Origin: an uncultured Caulobacteraceae bacterium
GTDB taxonomy: Bacteria; Pseudomonadota; Alphaproteobacteria; Caulobacterales; TH1-2
Direction of reading: 5' to 3'
DNA: 30,112 bases
Assembly: GCA_937967425.1 (NCBI GenBank)
Contig: CALBST010000095.1
Span: 1-30,112, forward strand
Made by a program: the position numbers and the translations under genes
Notes under the pieces: model-generated
The model's database searches: none
Seen by the model: the letters and a program-made list of their open reading frames with translations, nothing else
What the model was told of the DNA's origin: nothing
In this document: piece by piece, positions 1 to 7,135 of the stretch
Layout: every line of letters starts with the position of its first letter
Position numbering within the stretch: position 1 is the first letter of the stretch

Positions 1-278
1 CCCTTGGCGAAGCCGCGCGTGCCGTCGAGTGGATCGACGCAGAAGAAGCGCCCGCTGCAATCGGCGACGCGGCCGGCGGCGACTGCTTCTTCGCCCAGCA
101 TCGGAATGTCGGGCGCGAGCTCTTTGAGGCGCGCCTCGATGATTGCTTCGGCGCGCTGGTCGGCGATGGTGACGAGTGAACCGTCATCCTTCGTTTGCGC
201 GTCGAACCCAGCGGCGCGCACGGCCATGATTTCGCGGCCGGCGGCGAGGGCGAGGGCGATGAGGTCGTCAAGCGTCAT
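1..278 (-). CDS. cysQ: CysQ-like 3'(2'),5'-bisphosphate nucleotidase, inositol monophosphatase family (3' end cut off by window edge)
   Basis: Partial gene: only the first 92 codons are here and the rest lies beyond base 1. The product begins MTLDDLIALALAAG and shows the family's metal-binding layout: a TxAD element ending at D40, the GEE pair at E63-E64, and the DPLDGTRGF block at 82-90. These are the Mg/Li-sensitive phosphatase motifs of the IMPase superfamily, and DPLDGTRGF is typical of CysQ. CysQ removes the 3'-phosphate of PAP, a by-product of sulfate assimilation; E. coli CysQ has also been reported to act on NADP(H). The ATG at 278 follows the nadE stop by 27 nt on the same strand, so the two are probably co-transcribed. 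Another IMPase-family phosphatase, such as histidinol-phosphatase or inositol phosphatase, is possible without the C-terminus. Confidence 0.85.
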   Translation of the reverse strand, partial: MTLDDLIALALAAGREIMAVRAAGFDAQTKDDGSLVTIADQRAEAIIEARLKELAPDIPMLGEEAVAAGRVADCSGRFFCVDPLDGTRGFAK

Positions 279-305
279 TGAGGCGGCTTAGGCAGTGCGC
301 GCAGA

Positions 306-2525
306 TCAGTCCAGCGCTTCGGGTGTGTTTGCGCTGAGTTCATCGAGCCACGCCTTGGCGCTGGCATCGCTTGGCATGCGCCAATCGCCGCGCGGCGAGA
401 GCGCGCCGCCGGAGACGATCTTCGGTCCGTTCGGCACGGCGCTGCGTTTGTATTGGTTGGCGAAAAAGCGGGTGATGAACACGCCGAGCCACTTCTTCAG
501 CGTCGCGTAGTCGTATTTCTCCGACCACGCGCTCCAGGCGAGAAAGAGGATCTTGCTGGGCTTTAGGCCGTAGCGCGTGAGGTAGAAGAGGTTGAAATCC
601 TGCAGTTCGTAGGGGCCGACGGCGGCTTGCGTGCTTTGCGGCGTTGCGCCGGGGATCAGTTCGGGGCTGATCTCGCCTTCGAGCACTTTGATCAGCGTTT
701 GCGACGTGTTGGCGTCGAACAGTTTTGAATCAGAAACCCAGCGGATCAGGTATTGGATCAACGTCTTCGGCGCGCCGCCATTGACGTTGTAGTGGCTCAT
801 GTGATCGCCGACGCCGTAGGTGCACCAGCCGAGCGCGAGTTCGGAGAGATCGCCGGTGCCGACGACGAAGCCGCCTTCCTTGTTGGCGAGGCGGAAGAGG
901 TAGTCGGTGCGCAGCCCCGCCTGCACGTTCTCGTAGGCGACATCATACACCGGCTCGCCACGCGCGGCGGGATGATCGAGGTCTTCGAGCATGCGCTGCG
1001 CGAGCGGCTCGATCGAAACTTCGCGTGCATCGATGCCGAGCGCATTCATCAGCGCCCAGGCGTTGGCTTTGGTGGCGTCGCTGGTGGCGAAGCCCGGCAT
1101 AGTGACGCCGATAATGTTTTTGCGCGGTAGTTTCAGGAGATCGAAAGCGCGGGCGATGACAATCAGCGCGTGCGTGGAATCGATGCCGCCGGAAACGCCG
1201 ATGACGACGCGCTTAGTGTTTGTGGCTTCGATCCGCTTGGCAAGGCCGGAGACTTGGATGTTGTAGGCTTCGAAGCAATCGCGGTCGCGCTTGCTGGGGT
1301 CGTCCGGCACGAAGGGCAGGCGGTCGAGCTTGCGTTGAAGCGGCAAATCCTCGTCGGGCGCGCCGAGATCAAAGCTGGTGTGGCGCCACGTGCTGAGTTC
1401 GTCCTTCACGCGCGCTTGTGCGTCGTGGAAAGTCCCCATGCGGCGGCGTTCTTGTGCGATGCGTGCGACATCGATGTCGCACGTGACGAGTTTGGGCTCG
1501 CGTGCGAAGCGCTCGCCCTCGGCTAGCTTTTCGCCCATTTCATAGGCGATGACTTGGCCATCCCAGGCAACGTCGGTTGTGCTTTCTCCGCGCCCGGCGG
1601 CGGCAAAGACATAGGCGGCGATCGCGCGTCGCGACTGACTGTCGCAAAGCACGGCGCGATCTTCGGCTTTTCCGATGACGATGTTGGAGGCCGAGAGGTT
1701 CAACAGCACGTTGGCGCCGGCGAGCGCGCCGAGCGTCGATGGCGGCTGCGGCGCCCAGAAGTCTTCGCAGATTTCGACGTGGAAGGCGAAGTCGGGAATA
1801 TCAGTGGCGGTGAAGACGGTTTTGGCGCCGAAATCGACCCACTCGCCGGCGATGGAGATGAGGTCGTCTTCGGTATCGCTGGCGACGCTGAAATAGCGCT
1901 TCTCGTAGAACTCGCGGTAGTTCGGCAGGAAGCTCTTCGGCACGGCGCCGAGGATGGCGCCGCGATGAATAACGATCGCGCAGTTGAAGATGGCGCCGCG
2001 TGATCGGATCGGCGCGCCGACGACGAGAACCGGAAAAAGCTCTTCGCTTTCCTTCACCAGTTTCGCGATCGCCGCTTCAACTGCGTCGAGCAGGGGGTCT
2101 TGCAGCAAGAGATCGTCGATTGCGTAAGCGGAGAGCGAAAGCTCGGGCGTTAGCAGCAGCGCCGCGCGTTCGGTGTCGGCCTCGCGCCAGAATTTCAGGA
2201 TCGCCTCTGCGTTTGCGGCGGGATTGGCGGGCGCGACGACCGGCGCGCAAGCCGCCACACGCACAAAGCCGTGGGCGTAGAGGTTGTTGAAGCGCTTCGC
2301 TTCAGGGCGCCCATTTTCGATGGCCGTCTCGTCGCCCAGCTCGAGAGCCGAAACATCCACGGAAAGGACTTGGGCGACCCTTCGCGAGTCTGACCGGCTC
2401 GGCTCGGTGCGGCCGGTCTCCCAACTGGAAATGGTGTTTTGGCTGACGCCAAGCTGCTCGGCCAGCCACGCCTGAGAGTATCCTGCTTGGGTCCGATACC
2501 GCCGAATTTGGTCGCCAATAGCCAT
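306..2525 (-). CDS. nadE: Glutamine-dependent NAD+ synthetase with N-terminal XRE-type HTH domain
   Basis: Catalyses ATP-dependent amidation of nicotinic acid adenine dinucleotide to NAD+, using ammonia from glutamine; cytosolic. Residues about 80-390 are the nitrilase-type glutaminase domain with triad E128 (TPELS), K197 (PKSFLP) and C253 (HVEICEDFW). Residues about 415-739 are the synthetase domain with PP-loop SGGIDS at 445-450. This part resembles the long actinobacterial-type NadE of about 680 residues, which normally begins near the FNNLYAHGFVRVAAC segment (79-93 here). Ahead of it, residues 1-62 form a clear XRE/Cro helix-turn-helix (SQAWLAEQLGVSQNTISSWE, 17-36) in the same uninterrupted frame. 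No ATG exists at the domain junction, so the ATG at 2525 is the natural start. The extra domain suggests an autoregulatory enzyme, which is inference. Likely first gene of an operon with cysQ. Confidence 0.95.
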   Translation of the reverse strand: MAIGDQIRRYRTQAGYSQAWLAEQLGVSQNTISSWETGRTEPSRSDSRRVAQVLSVDVSALELGDETAIENGRPEAKRFNNLYAHGFVRVAACAPVVAPANPAANAEAILKFWREADTERAALLLTPELSLSAYAIDDLLLQDPLLDAVEAAIAKLVKESEELFPVLVVGAPIRSRGAIFNCAIVIHRGAILGAVPKSFLPNYREFYEKRYFSVASDTEDDLISIAGEWVDFGAKTVFTATDIPDFAFHVEICEDFWAPQPPSTLGALAGANVLLNLSASNIVIGKAEDRAVLCDSQSRRAIAAYVFAAAGRGESTTDVAWDGQVIAYEMGEKLAEGERFAREPKLVTCDIDVARIAQERRRMGTFHDAQARVKDELSTWRHTSFDLGAPDEDLPLQRKLDRLPFVPDDPSKRDRDCFEAYNIQVSGLAKRIEATNTKRVVIGVSGGIDSTHALIVIARAFDLLKLPRKNIIGVTMPGFATSDATKANAWALMNALGIDAREVSIEPLAQRMLEDLDHPAARGEPVYDVAYENVQAGLRTDYLFRLANKEGGFVVGTGDLSELALGWCTYGVGDHMSHYNVNGGAPKTLIQYLIRWVSDSKLFDANTSQTLIKVLEGEISPELIPGATPQSTQAAVGPYELQDFNLFYLTRYGLKPSKILFLAWSAWSEKYDYATLKKWLGVFITRFFANQYKRSAVPNGPKIVSGGALSPRGDWRMPSDASAKAWLDELSANTPEALD

Positions 2526-2526
2526 T

Positions 2527-2559
2527 TGTGATGGCGCTTATCACATTATGCTCGATAAG
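2527..2559. promoter_or_regulatory. Candidate nadE operator: overlapping inverted repeats
   Basis: Just upstream of the nadE ATG (2525) there are two overlapping perfect inverted repeats. CTTATC (2537-2542) and GATAAG (2554-2559) are separated by 11 bp, and TGTGAT (2527-2532) and ATCACA (2540-2545) by 7 bp. Read on the minus strand, a CATAAT hexamer (2550-2545) inside the first repeat could serve as a -10 element about 20 nt before the start codon; no good -35 is visible. Symmetric sites of this size suit a dimeric XRE-type repressor, and the adjacent gene encodes a protein with such a domain. Self-binding is inference. Confidence 0.45.
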
Positions 2560-2569
2560 ACCATAAGGC

Positions 2570-2803
2570 TTAGTGGTGGCCGGGGTCGTTATCGATCTCG
2601 ATACGGTCGTCGTAGCCCTTGCGGGCGGAGTAAAAGACTAACGCCATTAACCCTCCGCCCACGGCGAGCGAGAGGAAGGTGCCGAGCGAAAGCGCGATCC
2701 AGCCGTGCACGCTCATGGCGGAGGCGTCCCAATTGGTCAGCACGCCGAACATCACGATGGCGAGGAGACCGCCCAGCGTCACTGTGAGCAGGAAGACTTT
2801 CAT
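2570..2803 (-). CDS. Small inner-membrane protein with two predicted transmembrane helices
   Basis: A 77-residue protein from ATG at 2803; a TTG two codons upstream (2809) is less likely. Two hydrophobic stretches are visible, about residues 2-22 (VFLLTVTLGGLLAIVMFGVL) and 34-58 (WIALSLGTFLSLAVGGGLMALVF). They are followed by a short charged tail YSARKGYDDRIEIDND that would face the cytoplasm or periplasm. I do not recognise a named family and assign no function. It sits 54 nt after the ydbL stop, separated by a GC hairpin, and its stop is about 45 nt from the nadE start, so it may be a separate unit or a read-through tail of the ydbH operon. Confidence 0.7.
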   Translation of the reverse strand: MKVFLLTVTLGGLLAIVMFGVLTNWDASAMSVHGWIALSLGTFLSLAVGGGLMALVFYSARKGYDDRIEIDNDPGHH

Positions 2804-2824
2804 GCCCAATATGTGCGCGCGGTC

Positions 2825-2857
2825 GCGCGCCGGCGCCAGAGGCAGAGCGCCGCGCGC
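2825..2857 (-). terminator. GC-rich hairpin directly after ydbL (terminator-like)
   Basis: Immediately after the ydbL stop codon (2858-2860), bases 2825-2836 and 2847-2857 can pair over 11 bp with one bulged base, leaving a 10-nt loop. The stem is almost pure G/C. There is no T-run on the minus strand, so it could act as an RNA 3'-end stabiliser or as a Rho-independent-like terminator of weak type. Confidence 0.4.
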
Positions 2858-3259
2858 TTACTCGCCGCAGAAGCTCGGGACTTCAATCGGGGCGTCGGCC
2901 GTGCGCTGGCGCCATTGGCCGGCTTCGTTGCGATAGCGCTCACCCACGGCGATGCGCGGCCGCTGGAAGACTTCGCACGCCACGGCCGCCGCCATCTCGT
3001 TCACGGCGACGCCGCGCTCCGTTGCGCGGCGAGTGTAGAGTTGGCGGCGCTGGATGTTGTTTTGATCGACGCGGCCGCGCAGATCGGCGGAGATCGTCGC
3101 GCCCGGAACGAAGCCCAGATAGCCATCGGCCTGTTCGCCGATGAGACCGTTGGCGCGCGCTTGCGCCAACACGGAATCGCTCGCTTGCGCCATCGCCACG
3201 GTGGCTGTCAGCGCCAAGCCGATGGCGGCGATGCCGGCGAGAACAAAGTGACGCTTCAT
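2858..3259 (-). CDS. ydbL: YdbL family (DUF1318) periplasmic protein
   Basis: A 133-residue exported protein. A signal peptide is obvious: MKRH then a hydrophobic core and a likely cut after AMA (about residue 24). The mature part has the DUF1318 pattern (VLAQARANGLIGEQADGYLGFV, then QNNIQRRQLYTRRATERGVAVNEMAAAVAC). YdbL is regularly encoded with YnbE and YdbH, and this is the third gene of that set. Its ATG (3257-3259) overlaps the ynbE stop in an ATGA arrangement, so translation is probably coupled. The exact role of YdbL is not settled; it is thought to assist YdbH at the envelope. C-terminal extension with SFCGE carries a second cysteine, possibly paired with the one in VACEVF. Confidence 0.88.
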   Translation of the reverse strand: MKRHFVLAGIAAIGLALTATVAMAQASDSVLAQARANGLIGEQADGYLGFVPGATISADLRGRVDQNNIQRRQLYTRRATERGVAVNEMAAAVACEVFQRPRIAVGERYRNEAGQWRQRTADAPIEVPSFCGE

Positions 3260-3453
3260 GGCGTGCCTCCGAAGAGTTCGGAATTCTGATCGAGCAGTTC
3301 CGCAGCATCGCGCTCGAGGCGAACGATGACTTCCTGACGGATGTTGACGTTGAGGTTGATCTCAATTGGCTCATCCGGCGCTTGGATCTGCACGGGAATG
3401 CAGCCTGCAGCGAAGATCGCCGCCCCCAAGCTGGTCAACATTTGTGCCCGCAT
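3256..3453 (-). CDS. ynbE: YnbE family lipoprotein
   Basis: A 65-residue protein with a short signal sequence and lipobox FAAGC, with the lipidated cysteine at residue 18. The mature part (IQAPDEPIEINLNVNIRQEVIVRLERDAAELL) matches the YnbE family. In E. coli, YnbE is an outer-membrane lipoprotein that partners with the large AsmA-like protein YdbH, forming the outer-membrane end of a lipid bridge. The gene lies 62 nt after ydbH and overlaps ydbL by four bases. An internal ATG at codon 5 (3441) is an alternative start that would leave the lipobox intact. Confidence 0.9.
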   Translation of the reverse strand: MRAQMLTSLGAAIFAAGCIPVQIQAPDEPIEINLNVNIRQEVIVRLERDAAELLDQNSELFGGTP

Positions 3454-3515
3454 GCGCGAAACTCCAGGGCTACTCTCGTAGCCGCCTCAAGCTGAATACG
3501 CTCTGAAGCTGGACT

Positions 3516-6500
3516 TTATCTTGGCGGCGGGGTGTCCGGGTCAACCGGTTCTTGCGGCTGTTCTTGGCGGCTTTGGTTGATCAGGTCGCCTGGGTCCGTG
3601 ATCGTGGCGGCGGTTTGCGCCAGACGGCGGAATGGCGCCTCGACGTGTACGTTAAACTCGAACGGCACGCCGCGAACCGTGACGCTGCCTAGGCCCGGAA
3701 CAGGCGCGATGGGGCCCAAATCAACTGGCCGGCCCGAATTGCGGCCGCTGAATTCGATGGAGGAGACAACGTCGCCGTTGAGATCGCCATCGAGTGTCAG
3801 CGAGAGTTGATCGTAACGGAAGCTGCGCAGCGCGTCGAAGGCGATGCGCGACACGCCGGTAGCGTTTGCGCCCGCTTGCCCCGTGTAGGACAGCACGCCG
3901 CCGTCGCCTTGGGCTCGGACCACGCCACCATCGACGAACGCGCTTCGGCGTGTGAGCAGCAGCGGAAACCTGCCTTCGAGTTGACCGGTAGCGGTGAGGT
4001 CGGGCACGTTCAGCGTGCGCAGCAAATCGGCGGCATCGACATCGCTCAGCGTGAGCTCGAAGCGAGTCTCATCGGCGCCGAGTGTGATCGTTGTGGGGGT
4101 CATCGCCAGCCGACCAGAGGCGAAGTCGAACTCCGCGCGCTCGATCGCGACGCGTTGCTCCGTCAAGAGTTGGAACGCAACCCGGCCGTTTCTGACGGCA
4201 ATGCCGGGGTTGAGTTCACCGATCGTGACCTCTTGCCCAGGGGGCGTGGTCAGCTCCCAAAGATTGTCGAAGCGCACCTCGCCGCGCACATCGTTGACGA
4301 TTGGGATCGTAGCAGTGGAGAGCGAGACGCCGGCCAGACGCACGAGGCCTGTGCCGAGCAATTCCTGGCGCGTCCAGGTGATGTCGGCATTGGCGCTGAT
4401 CGGGCCGCGCACGCCCTCGATAAGGCCGCGCGCCTGTTCGGTGATTTCGTAGGGTTGCAGTTGTGGGCCGAACTCGATGCGATCAGCGTTGACGCTCGCG
4501 ATGCCGGCCCCTTCGTCAATGTGGTGTCGCGCATTGAAGTGCGCGAGTTGACGGCTGCGATCATCAAGGAGAATGGCGCCTGACGCCGAGATTTCGCCGC
4601 TCTGCAGCACCGCGTTGGCTTCGACGATGCGCAGCGGGTTGAACAATGGCCGGTCAGCTTCACTGGCAGGACGGTTCGCGGTGAGGAGCGCTTCGCCAGC
4701 GGAGACGCGAATGATCGGTTTGCCGTCGAGTGGTTCGGCGCTCCACGCGCCTTCGATGGTGGAGACGGAGCCAGGTAGGGAGGGGTCCGTCAGCGTGCCG
4801 GCGTCGAATGAGCCGGTAACGCTCCAGCCGTCGGCGATATGCGCGTCTGCGATGAGGCGTTGCAGCGTGACTGCGAGCGTGCGCTCCTCCGCCATCTCGA
4901 TCGCCAAGCGGGGATTGTCTGCTTCAAGTGCGAGCGTGAAGTCGCCGGTGCGGCCGCGGAAGAGACCGATGACATTGGCCGCGCTTAAGCGCGCCGGTTG
5001 GCCCTGGGGCCCGGACATCCGCCCGTTGAGCGCCAGAGCGCGGATTGAGAATCCACCGGACATATTGCGCGCGGCGTCGGCGGCGATGAGCGCGCCGTTA
5101 AGCGGGCAGAGCGAGAAATTGCCGTTGGCGAATGAGAGGCCGGCGGAATCGATGCCGCCGAGCCGGATCGGCACGCAGCCGCTATTCGGCGTCACGCGCC
5201 AGCCGTTGCCCCACTCAACGCCAAGATCGAGTGTCGCCACCAGATCGCGCACCTCGCCGTCGCCGAGCGGGCCGGTGATGCGGGCGGGGCCACGCAAATC
5301 GATGCGTCCGCCGCCTTGCGGCTGGATGGCGATGCCGAAACCCAGTTCTTCAGTGGCGATGCTTGCGCTGCCGGCGCGCCAGTTGGCGAGCGTGAGCGTG
5401 CCATCGGCTTCGAACGGCGCGTCAGGCGTCCAATACACGGTGTCGAGCAACAAAGAGGACTCCGGCGCGCCGCCGCCTGAAAGCTCAAGAGCGACGGCGC
5501 CGGAGAGTGAAGGACCTGGCCATTGCAGGATGAGAGCGGGGCCGTCACGCCGCAGCGGCGCGAATGAAAGCCGCGCGCCCGTCGCTGCGCGCGCTTCGGC
5601 CGGAGCGACGACTTGGAGGCGCAATCCTTCGGCGTTTGCGCTCACGGCGATGGGAATTGAAAGATCAAAGCGATCCGCTGCGGCGTCGAGCGCGCTCTCA
5701 GCTTGCGCGAACGTTGGTCCAACCGGCGCGCCGGGAATATCTGGAAACGCTGCGCGGATATCTTGCTGCGCGGCTTCGTCGAGGCGCGCTTGCGCAAATA
5801 CCACGCGTGCGTCGCCTGACAGTGTTTCTTCGCCGCGCAGCTCAAACCGGAAGACCCCGTTCGCACTCGGTTGTTCTGAGATCAGGGAGAGGCCATCGAA
5901 GCGGCTCCCTGAGAGCGCCCATCGGCCTTGGCCGCGCGTCTCTGCACCATCGACACGGCTCTCGAAGCGCGCGTGCTGAAGGGTTGAGGCGGCGAGGCGC
6001 AAACTTGCCGCTGTGCCGCGTGCTTCGCCGGCCCACGTCTCTGGCGCGAGTGCGTTTGCGAGCGCGATGCCCTCGAAGCTTAGCGCGGCGGTCACGGTCT
6101 GCGCGCTTACGCCTTGCCCGCGATATGATTCTGCGCGGCTCGTAACTTCGACGTCGTAGCGCGCGAGATCGAGTGGCGCGCTGCCGAGAACACGCACTGC
6201 CGGTGTGGCGATGCGCGCGCCATCCCAAATGACCGCATTGGCGGTGGCGCTGAGGCGGAAGGAAATATTCTCATCACGTGAGACGACGATCAGCTCCGCG
6301 GCTCCAGCTTCCAGGGCAAAGTCCCGGCCCGGCCGTGACGTGCGGGCAATGGCGCCGAGCGCGGTGAAATCCTCGCCTAACGTCCCCGAGCTCTGGAGTG
6401 TGGCGGTGAGTGCGCCAAACGGCGCGTCGATCAGGGCTTCGCCCTCCAGGATTTCGAGTTCGATTGCCGGGATGCTGGGGCGCCTCCGGCCGGGTGCGCC

Positions 6501-6947
6501 GCCGCCCAGGTTCTCAAGCGATCCGGCCGAGACCCGGCCACCCTCGTCCATCCTGAGATGGAGGCGAGGGCGGACCACTCTTAGGAAGTAGAGATCGGGG
6601 GTTAGCCCCCGCCAGCGCCAGCGCGCCTCGACCAGGGGGATTGTCGCGTCTGGGGCGTCCTCCGCGCCAAACCGGACGTTGGCGAGGGCGGCGCTGTTCA
6701 AGTCTAGGTTAATGAATTGGAAATCGGCGTCCGCGCCACGCTCCGAGAGGGCGGCGCCCAGCATGAAGGAGGCGATCGAGAAACGGACCAGCCAGAGCCC
6801 GCCAGCCAGCAAAAGCAGGCTTATCCCCAGGGCGCCGAGCGCCATGGACCAGCCGGCGATCAGCCGGCGTACGGGCGGCGGGTCATCTGGAGCCTGCGTC
6901 AGCTCTCGTTCTTGACTCGCAACGGCCTGGTTAGACCTATGTGCCAT
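3516..6947 (-). CDS. ydbH: YdbH family AsmA-like intermembrane phospholipid transport protein
   Basis: An 1143-residue protein with a cytoplasmic N-terminus of about 28 residues, one membrane anchor (LIAGWSMALGALGISLLLLAGGLWL, about 29-53), and then a very long beta-rich periplasmic part. YdbH, with TamB and YhdP, belongs to the AsmA-like proteins that carry phospholipids from the inner to the outer membrane. The length exceeds E. coli YdbH (about 880) but the C-terminal segment (SVTVRGVPFEFNVHVEAPFRR) and the downstream ynbE and ydbL genes make the assignment firm. The tail is proline- and glutamine-rich (QEQPQEPVDPDTPPPR). ATG at 6947 is followed by a typical charged start; an AGAAGAG stretch lies just upstream. 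It is transcribed divergently from the M23 peptidase gene. Confidence 0.88.
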   Translation of the reverse strand: MAHRSNQAVASQERELTQAPDDPPPVRRLIAGWSMALGALGISLLLLAGGLWLVRFSIASFMLGAALSERGADADFQFINLDLNSAALANVRFGAEDAPDATIPLVEARWRWRGLTPDLYFLRVVRPRLHLRMDEGGRVSAGSLENLGGGAPGRRRPSIPAIELEILEGEALIDAPFGALTATLQSSGTLGEDFTALGAIARTSRPGRDFALEAGAAELIVVSRDENISFRLSATANAVIWDGARIATPAVRVLGSAPLDLARYDVEVTSRAESYRGQGVSAQTVTAALSFEGIALANALAPETWAGEARGTAASLRLAASTLQHARFESRVDGAETRGQGRWALSGSRFDGLSLISEQPSANGVFRFELRGEETLSGDARVVFAQARLDEAAQQDIRAAFPDIPGAPVGPTFAQAESALDAAADRFDLSIPIAVSANAEGLRLQVVAPAEARAATGARLSFAPLRRDGPALILQWPGPSLSGAVALELSGGGAPESSLLLDTVYWTPDAPFEADGTLTLANWRAGSASIATEELGFGIAIQPQGGGRIDLRGPARITGPLGDGEVRDLVATLDLGVEWGNGWRVTPNSGCVPIRLGGIDSAGLSFANGNFSLCPLNGALIAADAARNMSGGFSIRALALNGRMSGPQGQPARLSAANVIGLFRGRTGDFTLALEADNPRLAIEMAEERTLAVTLQRLIADAHIADGWSVTGSFDAGTLTDPSLPGSVSTIEGAWSAEPLDGKPIIRVSAGEALLTANRPASEADRPLFNPLRIVEANAVLQSGEISASGAILLDDRSRQLAHFNARHHIDEGAGIASVNADRIEFGPQLQPYEITEQARGLIEGVRGPISANADITWTRQELLGTGLVRLAGVSLSTATIPIVNDVRGEVRFDNLWELTTPPGQEVTIGELNPGIAVRNGRVAFQLLTEQRVAIERAEFDFASGRLAMTPTTITLGADETRFELTLSDVDAADLLRTLNVPDLTATGQLEGRFPLLLTRRSAFVDGGVVRAQGDGGVLSYTGQAGANATGVSRIAFDALRSFRYDQLSLTLDGDLNGDVVSSIEFSGRNSGRPVDLGPIAPVPGLGSVTVRGVPFEFNVHVEAPFRRLAQTAATITDPGDLINQSRQEQPQEPVDPDTPPPR

Positions 6948-7135
6948 ACTCTTCTGCTTGGCGTGGTCCTTGCTGGGTTAAAGCCGCCCTTCAGGCGACT
7001 TTTCACCTAACTGAATGACGCCATTACAGTTTCTGGCTGAATAACCAAACGGCGGAAAACACTTGTTCGAGGTGCTTTTCTTTCCGATGGCGGCTATTGG
7101 AGCATGAATTGAGAGCAGAATTCGCTCATCGGCTT

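Noticed and set aside
4573..5979. Long plus-strand open frame of 468 codons antisense to ydbH
   Set aside because: Composition is Ser/Pro/Arg-rich without any motif, and ydbH on the other strand is well supported; this is a GC-driven shadow frame.
6960..7000. TTAACC-type half-sites (CtrA-like) upstream of ydbH, and similar ones near 17209 and 24947
   Set aside because: Only single half-sites; the paired TTAA-n7-TTAA arrangement expected for a CtrA box was not found.
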